Virus record (IMG/VR): IMGVR_UViG_3300020347_000005
Coordinates: 1-58,980 of that record
Source of the DNA: a virus
Length of the DNA stretch: 58,980 nucleotides
Strand: one strand, 5' to 3'
The first letter of the stretch is position 1. Each line of letters begins with the position of its first letter. This document shows, piece after piece, positions 50,689-57,529 of this stretch. Below the pieces are notes generated by a model. That model saw only the letters and a program-made list of their open reading frames with translations. It did not search any database and was not told the DNA's origin. Position numbers and translations under genes: made by a program.

Positions 50689-51144
50689 CTAAAAACTACC
50701 TGATTTGAATTTTTCAGTATCTATTAGGTATTTTATCATCCAAATACTCTTATCTAAAGTTTCGATTGTTTCTTTATAAAAAGTTATTTGATTTTCAATC
50801 ATTTTAATTACATTGTAACTATCTTCCAGGTCTGCTTCGATATGATTTTTTATTTCGTAATCATTTAATTTGATATCATATTCTAATTTATAGAATCTGT
50901 ACTTTTGTTTTCTTGTACTACCTAAAGATTTGTTTCTTTTTACAATCGAAACTCTCATTTCATTTGACTTATCTACCAGTAGTTGTCTTTGTGATAATAT
51001 ATGAACTTGAATATCTGCAACATTATTAATACTTCCCATAGGGGTAGTAATATTTTCTTTTAAATATGTAGATATTTCAAGACGTTGTTTTGCAAATGCA
51101 ATATCTAATTTTTCAGACTTGGATATTTCTTTTTCTTCAGACAT
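50689..51144 (-). CDS. uvsY: Recombination mediator UvsY-like
   Basis: 151 residues (T4 UvsY has 137). All-helical, basic; residues 55-100 show 'LLVDKSNEMRVSIVKRNKS' and the K-x-K/YR-FYKLEYDIKLNDYE segment, and the C-terminal half 'YNVIKMIENQITFYKETIETLDKSIWMIKYLID' follows the UvsY pattern of a distal helix bundle. Position next to uvsW supports it, as uvsY and uvsW are neighbours in T4. It would load UvsX onto gp32-coated DNA. One-base overlap with the small upstream gene. Confidence 0.6.
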   Translation of the reverse strand: MSEEKEISKSEKLDIAFAKQRLEISTYLKENITTPMGSINNVADIQVHILSQRQLLVDKSNEMRVSIVKRNKSLGSTRKQKYRFYKLEYDIKLNDYEIKNHIEADLEDSYNVIKMIENQITFYKETIETLDKSIWMIKYLIDTEKFKSGSF

Positions 51145-51338
51145 TAAAATAGTTTTTTCCCTTTTTTGGGTTCTTTAATTTTTATAGTAGGTTTTTTAAT
51201 TGTTGGTTTTAGTTTTTCTTGTTCAATAACTATATCATTACCTTTCGGTTCTGGAATAATTTCTTTGTCAAAATCTACAATAAATAACTTACCATTTCTC
51301 TTTACAATTTTCTTTTTATTTTTGTATAAATTAAACAT
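51144..51338 (-). CDS. Small basic hypothetical protein
   Basis: 64 residues, very rich in lysine and proline, with PTIKKPTIKIKEPKKGKK at the C-terminus. Starts with a strand-like KKIVKRNGKLFIVDF. Overlaps primase and uvsY genes by 8 and 1 bases, so it belongs to their transcript. Not recognised. Confidence 0.55.
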   Translation of the reverse strand: MFNLYKNKKKIVKRNGKLFIVDFDKEIIPEPKGNDIVIEQEKLKPTIKKPTIKIKEPKKGKKLF

Positions 51339-52416
51339 GATATATATCGTATTTGTTTTTACTAAAGCAATCTTTAACGTAACTAAGTGAGTTTTTATAT
51401 TCTCTATTTTCGTATATATAAACTACTAGCTCATTCAAATCTTTAATCTTCTTATTATTAAATGCAGAATTTTTGAAAAATCTTTTCCATAAAAAACAGT
51501 TATTTTTACTCTTTATTTTATCTATTGCACTATTTTTACCGGTAGTATCGTTATCGAACCAATACCTTATATTATCTAATCCATCAAAAAAGTTCTTTAG
51601 TTTACTTGCACCAGCAGTTGCTACAGAATTAGGAACAAAGAAAGAATCAAATGGTCCTTCAAAAACAGTTACCTTATCTTCAATATCAACATTGAATAAA
51701 TTGAAAATTATTGATAAAGTTGCAAGTTTTTCTACAAAAGGTGCATCATCCGGATATTCTACTTCTCTTTTCATTTCTTCTAATAGAACAGGAAAAGTTT
51801 TAGTACTATATTTCATACCAAAATCTAAATTCTTTATTTGCAATCCTACTACCTTTTCATTTTCATCAATTTTATTCAGGACCCAAACTTCTCTATTACC
51901 GAATTTGTTTTTTCTAAATCGAATTCTATCTTGAAATCTATGTAACAATCTGCCTTTTAAAAACTGTGTTCCCCATTTACAACGGTCTGCAGTAAACAAC
52001 CCATAGTGTTTTTCTAAATCTATAATAGGAATAGAATTGTTATATAAGAATTCAAAGTATTCACTTGAATCAATTAATTTTGTAGGTTTTCTTAATCTTT
52101 TTGATTTTTCAATTACTTTTGTAATTTCAGATATTTGGTCTAAGTTTTTTAATTTTTTACCGAAATAATCAAAGAACTTGAATATAGACCAATATTTGGC
52201 ATTACAATTACCATTCCAACAATAGAACTTAAAAGAATCTAAATATAAAATACCTCGTTTCTTTGATGGATTAGTTTTAGAATCCCCACAACAAGGACAA
52301 GCCATTTCTAATTGATTTTCTTTAGAATCTACCAATCTTCTTTTTTCAGAATCTGTATGTGCATGATACAGTATATCTTTACAGATTTCTTCTATATCTT
52401 TTCTTAAATTTGACAT
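51331..52416 (-). CDS. 61: DNA primase (gp61-like)
   Basis: 361 residues (T4 gp61 has 342). The N-terminal zinc ribbon is CPCCGDSKTNPSKKRG..FYCWNGNC (four cysteines), followed by a helical linker and a TOPRIM domain with 'VTVFEGPFDSFFVPN' (catalytic E in EGPFD) and 'RYWFDNDTTGKN' (DxD-like). It synthesises primers together with helicase gp41. Followed by the small basic gene, uvsY and uvsW. A terminator separates it from gp32. Confidence 0.92.
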   Translation of the reverse strand: MSNLRKDIEEICKDILYHAHTDSEKRRLVDSKENQLEMACPCCGDSKTNPSKKRGILYLDSFKFYCWNGNCNAKYWSIFKFFDYFGKKLKNLDQISEITKVIEKSKRLRKPTKLIDSSEYFEFLYNNSIPIIDLEKHYGLFTADRCKWGTQFLKGRLLHRFQDRIRFRKNKFGNREVWVLNKIDENEKVVGLQIKNLDFGMKYSTKTFPVLLEEMKREVEYPDDAPFVEKLATLSIIFNLFNVDIEDKVTVFEGPFDSFFVPNSVATAGASKLKNFFDGLDNIRYWFDNDTTGKNSAIDKIKSKNNCFLWKRFFKNSAFNNKKIKDLNELVVYIYENREYKNSLSYVKDCFSKNKYDIYHV

Positions 52417-52432
52417 TGTGATTTTTTGGAAA

Positions 52433-52465
52433 TAAAAAAGGGGAATAAAAAACTTATTCCCCTTT
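52433..52465 (-). terminator. Terminator after gp32
   Basis: Twelve-base arms AAAGGGGAATAA/TTATTCCCCTTT (52437-52448, 52454-52465), T-run on the minus strand; isolates the highly expressed gp32 gene. Confidence 0.9.
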
Positions 52466-52480
52466 AAAAACTATTAATTA

Positions 52481-53473
52481 TTACAAATCTAATCCTTCTA
52501 AGATATCATCGAAAGTAGAATCATCTTCGGGGGTATTATCAGGTCTTGCATTTTTCAAAGCATCCGTTTGTGTTTCTTCTACAACACTTTCTTGAACCTC
52601 TTCTTTTTTTGCTTCAACCTTTACTTCCTTTTTTGGAGCTGGGGTTTCATCTAAACCTTCTATCTTAATATCAGCACTAATTGTTGCCGGTTTAATATTA
52701 CCGAATTGTTTTCCGGTCTTTTCTGAAATTATAGATAATAACAATTTCAATCTTTCATCCGAACTTTTCTTATACTTATAAGGTGCCATCAAAGCATTTC
52801 CTTCTTGCAAGAATTCAACGAATTCAGTTTTCTTATCCGGTGTTAATTCAGAACCTTTAAACATTAGAGGACCTGCTTCTGATAATGTAACAGTTCCATT
52901 GTAGTTCCAATTACTACCAACCGTATTTATTTGTAATCTTATGGACTTACCTTTAAACGGGTCAAAGATATTGCAAGGTTTGATACCTATTGATTTGTCT
53001 TCATCGGATACGTTGATTGCACCTTGTAATATTTTATGCACTTGAATAGGTGCTTTATAAACCATTAGTTTTCCTTCGTTATCTGGATTAACAGCGTCAG
53101 ATTCTACTAATACTAAGTAGAAGAATGAACTTTTAGGTCTAATATCCTTTGCTAATTGGTCTGCTCTAGCATCAGTCTTTGCTTCTCTTTTTAAATCAAA
53201 GAATGTATCCATTGCTAAACATTTTTCATTTACAGAAAATGCTGAATCAAAGAAATTGTTTCCTGTGTCGTTACCATCATTCTTATCAAAATAGAATGTT
53301 GTTTTTGGAATAAAGGATTTTTTGTGATTTTCTAACCAATAAACTGGTCTTACTAGTGCTCTATAAACACCGTCTTTTGCTTCTTTAGGGTTCGGTTTGA
53401 ACTCGTTGTTTGCGTATGATTTTTTTACATCTTTGTCTAAATCATCTACGGATAAATCAAATATATCTACCAT
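52481..53473 (-). CDS. 32: Single-stranded DNA binding protein (gp32-like)
   Basis: 330 residues (T4 gp32 has 301). Has the OB-fold region with 'RALVRPVYWLENHKKSFIPKTTFYFD', 'FFYLVLVESDAVNPDNEGKLMVYK', 'NIFDPFKGKSIRLQINTVGSNWNYNGTVTL', and a long acidic tail from about residue 275 ending DDSTFDDILEGLDL, the protein-interaction tail of gp32. The zinc-binding His/Cys cluster of T4 gp32 is not visible; only a few cysteines occur. It covers ssDNA in replication and recombination. Transcribed alone from the divergent control region and ended by a strong terminator. Confidence 0.9.
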   Translation of the reverse strand: MVDIFDLSVDDLDKDVKKSYANNEFKPNPKEAKDGVYRALVRPVYWLENHKKSFIPKTTFYFDKNDGNDTGNNFFDSAFSVNEKCLAMDTFFDLKREAKTDARADQLAKDIRPKSSFFYLVLVESDAVNPDNEGKLMVYKAPIQVHKILQGAINVSDEDKSIGIKPCNIFDPFKGKSIRLQINTVGSNWNYNGTVTLSEAGPLMFKGSELTPDKKTEFVEFLQEGNALMAPYKYKKSSDERLKLLLSIISEKTGKQFGNIKPATISADIKIEGLDETPAPKKEVKVEAKKEEVQESVVEETQTDALKNARPDNTPEDDSTFDDILEGLDL

Positions 53474-53598
53474 AATTTTACTTTTTTTTACTTTGTTTTT
53501 ATAAATTTACTTTCATACTCAGTAGCTACCTTTTGTATTACTTATATAGTTAAGCAAATTAATAATCAAAATATTTTATCAATATCAAATTATTTTTA

Positions 53599-53621
53599 CT
53601 ATTTAGAATGATTCTAAATAG
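53599..53621. repeat. Perfect 23-base palindrome
   Basis: Eleven-base arms CTATTTAGAAT and ATTCTAAATAG around a single G. No T-run follows and no gene end is near, so it is not a terminator; an operator, a nuclease-resistant mRNA end or an origin element are the alternatives. Confidence 0.75.
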
Positions 53622-53785
53622 AGGGGTAAATCAAAAAAAGTTAGGGTAAAATAAAATAAAACCTGATGGCTACTCATTTAATAATTGTATAATTCTCCAG
53701 GGGAAAATATATAGTGCTAAAAAATCTATTAGTATTAGTTTAATTAAAGATAATATATTAATAATAATGATAATATAAAGAAAGA

Positions 53786-53814
53786 TTTACATAGATATTT
53801 GTCTTTAATATATA
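53786..53814 (+). promoter_or_regulatory. Sigma70-like promoter candidate
   Basis: TTTACA (53786-53791), 17-base spacer, TATATA (53809-53814), 22 bases before the ATG at 53837. In a sequence this AT-rich, a chance match is possible. Confidence 0.35.
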
Positions 53815-53836
53815 TAAGAACTTAAAGTAAAAACAA

Positions 53837-54106
53837 ATGGAATTTAATCAATTCAAATATAGTAAAAAACATGATACATATAGAACACTAGTAAATGTAT
53901 ATAATTTTAAAAGAGAAGATTTAGAAGTCTATGTTCGTAGTGATTATAAAATAGTTGTTACAGATTATTTATCGGAAGAAATTATTATTGTTCCTGAAAG
54001 AGTAAAAATAGAAAAAATTATTTGTCATTTCGTAAATAAAGAAGAAACAATATTAATGATTGAATTAAAATTAAAAGATTTAGAAATAGAAGTAGTTTTT
54101 GAATAA
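53837..54106 (+). CDS. Small protein, possibly Hsp20/alpha-crystallin-like
   Basis: 89 residues, all-beta pattern: 'YRTLVNVYNFKREDLEVYVRSDYKIVVTDYLSEEIIIVPERVKIEKI' has the strand-turn-strand spacing of the alpha-crystallin domain, including the 'F-K-R-E-D-L-E-V' element that in Hsp20 proteins is G-F-x-K-E-D-I-x-V. It lacks the usual G-x-L motif, so the assignment is tentative; Hsp20 genes are common in T4-type cyanophages. One-base overlap with the guanylate kinase gene. Confidence 0.5.
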   Translation: MEFNQFKYSKKHDTYRTLVNVYNFKREDLEVYVRSDYKIVVTDYLSEEIIIVPERVKIEKIICHFVNKEETILMIELKLKDLEIEVVFE

Positions 54107-54582
54107 TGAGCAAAAGAATAATAATATGTGGTCATGGTGGTTCCGGAAAAGACTATCTTAAAAATAAATTAGTAGAAAAAGGATTCAATCCAAGTATTTC
54201 ATTTACTACCAGAAAAGCAAGAGTAGGAGAAATTGATGGTGTAGATTATTACTATTGCAGTAATGAACAATTCGATTCAATGATTAAAAATAAAGAATTG
54301 TATGAGTACAAAGAATTCAGAGGATGGTTTTATGGAACATCTTTAAAAGAATTTTATAGTTCTGAAATATTCATAATGACACCACCTTCAATAAAAGAAC
54401 TATCAAAAAAAGATAGAAAAAATTCTTTTATTGTTTATTTAGATATTGATGAAAGGATTCGTAAAATGAGGTTATCAAGTAGAAACGATGTTGATTCTGT
54501 TGATAGAAGATTAAGGACTGATAAAGAAATGTTTGAAAATTTTAACGATTACGATTTAAGAATAGTAGAACCTGATTTTTAG
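54106..54582 (+). CDS. gmk: Guanylate kinase-like nucleotide kinase
   Basis: 158 residues, shorter than bacterial Gmk (about 205). P-loop GHGGSGKDY at 8-16, then the GMP-binding 'SFTTRKARVGEIDGVDYYY' segment (TTR..R.GE..G.DY) and the lid region with RNDVDSVDRRLRTD. A role in dGMP phosphorylation for DNA synthesis is likely, comparable to T4 gene 1. Second gene of the short rightward operon. Its 3' end overlaps the convergent membrane-protein gene by 41 bases. Confidence 0.85.
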   Translation: MSKRIIICGHGGSGKDYLKNKLVEKGFNPSISFTTRKARVGEIDGVDYYYCSNEQFDSMIKNKELYEYKEFRGWFYGTSLKEFYSSEIFIMTPPSIKELSKKDRKNSFIVYLDIDERIRKMRLSSRNDVDSVDRRLRTDKEMFENFNDYDLRIVEPDF

Positions 54583-54814
54583 GTTTTTTATTTTTTCTTT
54601 TGAGAACTTTCAATCTTAATCTTTGAAATCTTGTTAATTCCTTAGAAAAAATATATTCATCTACTTTAAAAAATATCAATGAACCTATAAGATTAGCAAT
54701 AAATGCTGTTATCCAAAAGTTGGAAATATTGAACTTAGATAGTACAAAAGGAATAATTGCCAATATAGGTGTGCTCATTTGCCACCTAAACATATATCTA
54801 AATAGTTTTTTCAT
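54542..54814 (-). CDS. Small two-segment membrane protein
   Basis: 90 residues. 'RYMFRWQMSTPILAIIPFVL' followed by a second segment 'FWITAFIANLIGSLIFFKVDEYIF', then a highly basic tail (RLRLKVLKRKNKKPKN). The R-W-Q-x-S-T-P-I-L-A and A-N-L-I-G-x-L-I-F-F elements occur in a small protein family I have seen in many tailed phages; its function is not known to me. Overlaps endonuclease VII gene by four bases (coupled). Confidence 0.7.
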   Translation of the reverse strand: MKKLFRYMFRWQMSTPILAIIPFVLSKFNISNFWITAFIANLIGSLIFFKVDEYIFSKELTRFQRLRLKVLKRKNKKPKNQVLLFLNRNR

Positions 54815-55320
54815 GACTTTTTAAATTGGGGTTCTACGTTATATTTTTCAAATAGTTTTTTTAATGGTGCTGTTAAGTTACCTTTCTTTTGTTTAAATTC
54901 AGGAACTTTTTGTCTACCATTAATTTCTTTTACTAATTTATTGTAACTTGATTTCATTAAAATAGGTTTTCTTGGTGCTTCATTTGGATGTATCAATTTT
55001 TCATCTGTATGAATCTTGTTACTTTCTAAATAATCAGCAAGGTTTCTAAGAAATGTAATCATATCTATATGTTTACTTAATCCTAATCTATTGAATGAAT
55101 TTGTAATTTTTCCTTCTAATGCATTTGCTTGAAATTGAATTGCACCTCTGCATAATCCTTTCCCTGTTTCATCTGCAACTTCTTTTACAAGTTTATGTTG
55201 ATGGTCTATACAAAATTCTGAAATATCATAATAGTTTCCAAGTATAGGACAAATACCATTTTGTTCCTTGTACCATTTTTCTCTTATAATTTTTAAGTCT
55301 GTTTGTTTTAGTTGTTTCAT
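54811..55320 (-). CDS. 49: Recombination endonuclease VII (gp49-like), zinc site lost
   Basis: 169 residues (T4 gp49 has 157). Resolves Holliday junctions and branches before packaging. The catalytic region matches: 'WYKEQNGICPI', 'IDHQHKL' (D39, H40, H42; T4 D40, H41, H43), and 'ANALEGKITNSFNRLGL' with N66 corresponding to T4 N62, then 'HIDMITFLRNLADYLES'. Of the four zinc-binding cysteines in T4, only the first (C24) remains; the partner is L27 and the second pair is Q62 and A65. So the fold must be held otherwise. Four-base overlap with the next gene. Confidence 0.85.
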   Translation of the reverse strand: MKQLKQTDLKIIREKWYKEQNGICPILGNYYDISEFCIDHQHKLVKEVADETGKGLCRGAIQFQANALEGKITNSFNRLGLSKHIDMITFLRNLADYLESNKIHTDEKLIHPNEAPRKPILMKSSYNKLVKEINGRQKVPEFKQKKGNLTAPLKKLFEKYNVEPQFKKS

Positions 55321-55838
55321 ATATTATCAATTATGAAATCTAATGTATCGTCTTTTCCTTTAAGATTCTTAAAATACTTAGAAGAAATATATTCATTTTT
55401 TAGATTGTTTTGATTATCGTATGCCTCCTTTTCCCAAGCCAGGTTTTTATAGTTATCGTAGTTTTTTTGAGCTTTTTTATAATCTTTAACTGAAAGTTCT
55501 GTATCATCTTTCCATAAAACAGATTTCCAATCTTCGGATGCTCTAAGTTCACCTTTTGATATTTGTTTAACATGTGTTAATTCGTGTATCAATGCACCTA
55601 TTATCATTCTATAACCTTGATTTGGATTAAAATGTAATGTGAATTTACCTTTATTTATAGATGCATCACTAAGTACAACATCTCCTATATGTGTATCAGA
55701 AAACTTTTTCTTTACTGTTATTCTATTAGGTTTGAATTTTAATTTATCTTGCATAAATTCAATAACAGAATCAATTAAAAGTCTTTCGTGTTTTTTAATC
55801 TTTTTATCTTCTTTAAAAAATTCAAATAAGTATTGCAT
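55317..55838 (-). CDS. HExxH metallopeptidase-like protein with capsid-tag-like start
   Basis: 173 residues. 'IGALIHELTHVKQ' at about 84-96 is a zincin HExxH motif, with conserved-looking surroundings (FNPNQGYRMIIGALIHELTH). A later E in the NLAWEKEAYDN segment could be the third ligand. The start, MQYLFEFFKE, has the same length and pattern as the capsid tag (MK-x-L-x-x-F-L-x-E) with F-K-E instead of L-N-E, so it may be packaged and injected as a protease acting on host proteins. Overlaps endonuclease VII by four bases. Confidence 0.7.
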   Translation of the reverse strand: MQYLFEFFKEDKKIKKHERLLIDSVIEFMQDKLKFKPNRITVKKKFSDTHIGDVVLSDASINKGKFTLHFNPNQGYRMIIGALIHELTHVKQISKGELRASEDWKSVLWKDDTELSVKDYKKAQKNYDNYKNLAWEKEAYDNQNNLKNEYISSKYFKNLKGKDDTLDFIIDNI

Positions 55839-55848
55839 TATAATTAAT

Positions 55849-56232
55849 TTATTCTAATAAGTATATAAGTCTGTTTATTACTGAAGATAATCCTTTTTCA
55901 CTATAAGTATCTTTTTGTCTTATATAAGACATATATCCACTTTGTACATCCATCAAAATTATAGACCATTCTTTAGTATGAACCGTTGGTGGAAATATTC
56001 TGAAAACATCTTTTCCTTTGTTAATAACTGCGATACGGTCAGCACCATCTGCCTTGTCGCTAAAAAGAGGACCATCAACTCTAACAACATATCCTTTTTC
56101 TTTAAGTTTTTTACTAAGAAGTTTATTACCATTTATTGTTCTTTCGGCAGCCAAAAGTTCCTTTTTTCTTTCTATGTTTCTTTCTCCAACATAGTCTCTG
56201 TATTCATTTAGGAATTGGTTTAAAGGTTTCAT
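55849..56232 (-). CDS. Putative internal head protein with capsid-targeting N-terminus (127 aa)
   Basis: Begins MKPLNQFLNE/YRDYV. Mature part of 117 residues: a helical section (ERNIERKKELLAAERT), a KLLSKKLKEKGYVVRVDGP segment and a strand-rich C-terminus (RIAVINKGKDVFRIFPPTVHTKEWSIILMD). Not recognised. Sits 2 bases after the gp23-motif gene and 10 bases before the metallopeptidase gene. Confidence 0.72.
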   Translation of the reverse strand: MKPLNQFLNEYRDYVGERNIERKKELLAAERTINGNKLLSKKLKEKGYVVRVDGPLFSDKADGADRIAVINKGKDVFRIFPPTVHTKEWSIILMDVQSGYMSYIRQKDTYSEKGLSSVINRLIYLLE

Positions 56233-56234
56233 AA

Positions 56235-57266
56235 TTAAAATAATTTTTTTGTCAATTCTTGAGCTAATGCAGCACTAACTATTCTTGAAGTAAGAACATT
56301 AAAAAGTGGTCCTTTTTCTATTCCAAGAACTTTAGCAATCGCCTTTCCGATTTTTGGTCCAACTGCAAATCCAGCTATACCTCCCAATGCTCTACCTAAT
56401 ATACCTTCATTTAAAGTTTCGGGTTCTGTTAGTATTTTTGTTAGTAATTCTATTTGTAAATTTTCTAAGACTTCAATATTCTTAGAAACTATTTTATCAA
56501 TTTTCTTTTTTAAAGATTTAGTATCTGTATCTAATATTCTTGAAATAGTATCTAAAGATTTTATATCTACTAATCCATTATAACTAATATGTAAATTAGT
56601 CAATTCAGGTACAATAGAAGAAAAGTCTTCAGAATTTCTTTTTGATAATTCAGTTGCTAAAATTTGTATTAAAGTTGCCGGGTCTCCAAAATCCTTAATC
56701 GGAATATATATTTCTTTTTCTGAAAGAACCTTATCTTCTTTAATTTTCTTGAATTTTTTCATCGAAATAGTTTTTGCTGGTTCTTGAACCGAAACTTCAT
56801 CATCGGCTGTTCCACCAAACACATCACCACTACCTAATTTATTTCCACCTACTTCTGGTATTTCAACTGCTCCCATTCCGTTAATAGAACCAGGTGTAGC
56901 TGAAAAATCATTTTCATTAAAAATTCCTAATTTATCTTTATTTTCAATTTCTTTTAAAATCAAAGCAATATTATCGGCAATAATTTCATTTGTTTTTTTA
57001 CCACTACCTAAATTAGCAAGTTCTTTGTTAATCTTGTTTATTTTCTTTCTAAGTTTATTATCGAAATGTTTTGATTTGTTACCTATTTGCATAGCTCTAT
57101 TGTAGTAGTCTTTAAGTGCACCACTAGTAACTAAAGGATTCTTTTCATCTCTTGCAGCACTTTCTAAATCGCTTAGACCTTGTAAATACTTATCTAAAGG
57201 CATTTTTCTTTCTTCATTCAATTTATCGAATGAAACCGAATTATATATATTATTAAATTTCTCCAC
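56235..57266 (-). CDS. Head-associated protein carrying the capsid protein N-arm motif
   Basis: 343 residues, GTG start at 57266 (EKFNNIYN follows), 16 bases after a GATTAAATA box. Residues 116-137 read 'FNENDFSATPGSINGMGAVE', almost the same as the mature N-terminus of gp23 (LNENNFYATPGSVNGMGAVE), and a downstream GSGDV is shared too. Two other candidate head-protease sites: KLNE/E at 16-18, and TLNE/GILGRALGG near 287, which would release a 56-residue, glycine-zipper-like, hydrophobic C-terminal peptide (GILGRALGGIAGFAVG and following). Function unknown; a capsid-lining or membrane-active internal protein is a reasonable idea. Confidence 0.7.
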   Translation of the reverse strand: MEKFNNIYNSVSFDKLNEERKMPLDKYLQGLSDLESAARDEKNPLVTSGALKDYYNRAMQIGNKSKHFDNKLRKKINKINKELANLGSGKKTNEIIADNIALILKEIENKDKLGIFNENDFSATPGSINGMGAVEIPEVGGNKLGSGDVFGGTADDEVSVQEPAKTISMKKFKKIKEDKVLSEKEIYIPIKDFGDPATLIQILATELSKRNSEDFSSIVPELTNLHISYNGLVDIKSLDTISRILDTDTKSLKKKIDKIVSKNIEVLENLQIELLTKILTEPETLNEGILGRALGGIAGFAVGPKIGKAIAKVLGIEKGPLFNVLTSRIVSAALAQELTKKLF

Positions 57267-57282
57267 TGAATATCCTTTTTTT

Positions 57283-57290
57283 TATTTAAT
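57283..57290 (-). promoter_or_regulatory. Candidate late promoter box
   Basis: GATTAAATA, 16 bases before the GTG start at 57266; supports that start. Confidence 0.5.
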
Positions 57291-57528
57291 CAATAGAATT
57301 GTTTTCGTTTAAATCTACCTGAGTTATATCAAATTCAATAGGTTCTCCTAAAACATTCTCCAACTCATCGACATAGGTAACATAATAAAAATTATCAGGT
57401 TCTGAAAATTGATAATTAACCCAATAAATAGTTATGTCATTTGGGTTGATTGGTAAACCTTTGTAATCTGCTGCTAATTTTCTAGCATCTATTGCTTCGG
57501 TTTCTGTATTATATTTATAACCTTTCAT
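57286..57528 (-). CDS. Small hypothetical protein downstream of tail fusion gene
   Basis: 80 residues: 'MKGYKYNTETEAIDARKLAADYKGLP', then 'ITIYWVNYQFSEPDNFYYVTYVDELENVLGEP'. A small alpha/beta protein of a type often placed next to phage tail-fibre or baseplate genes. It is one base after the tail-tube/glycan-binding gene and probably translated with it. A role as a chaperone or adaptor of that protein is possible. Confidence 0.6.
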   Translation of the reverse strand: MKGYKYNTETEAIDARKLAADYKGLPINPNDITIYWVNYQFSEPDNFYYVTYVDELENVLGEPIEFDITQVDLNENNSID

Positions 57529-57529
57529 G

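Larger units (their letters stand above)
53474..53836. other. Divergent AT-rich intergenic control region (363 bp)
   Basis: The only long non-coding stretch in the window. It separates gp32 (leftward) from the Hsp20-like/guanylate kinase pair (rightward). Contents: a perfect 23-base palindrome (53599-53621), a patch of direct AAAATAAA-type repeats near 53650, a nearly pure A/T tract at 53740-53780, and a sigma70-like TTTACA-17-TATATA promoter before 53837. No open frame above 30 codons was noted. Candidate early/middle promoters and possibly a replication origin. Confidence 0.6.

Noticed and set aside
53474-53836. tRNA or riboswitch in the intergenic region
   Set aside because: No cloverleaf, T-loop consensus or known aptamer pattern was found by eye; only the palindrome and AT tracts stand out.
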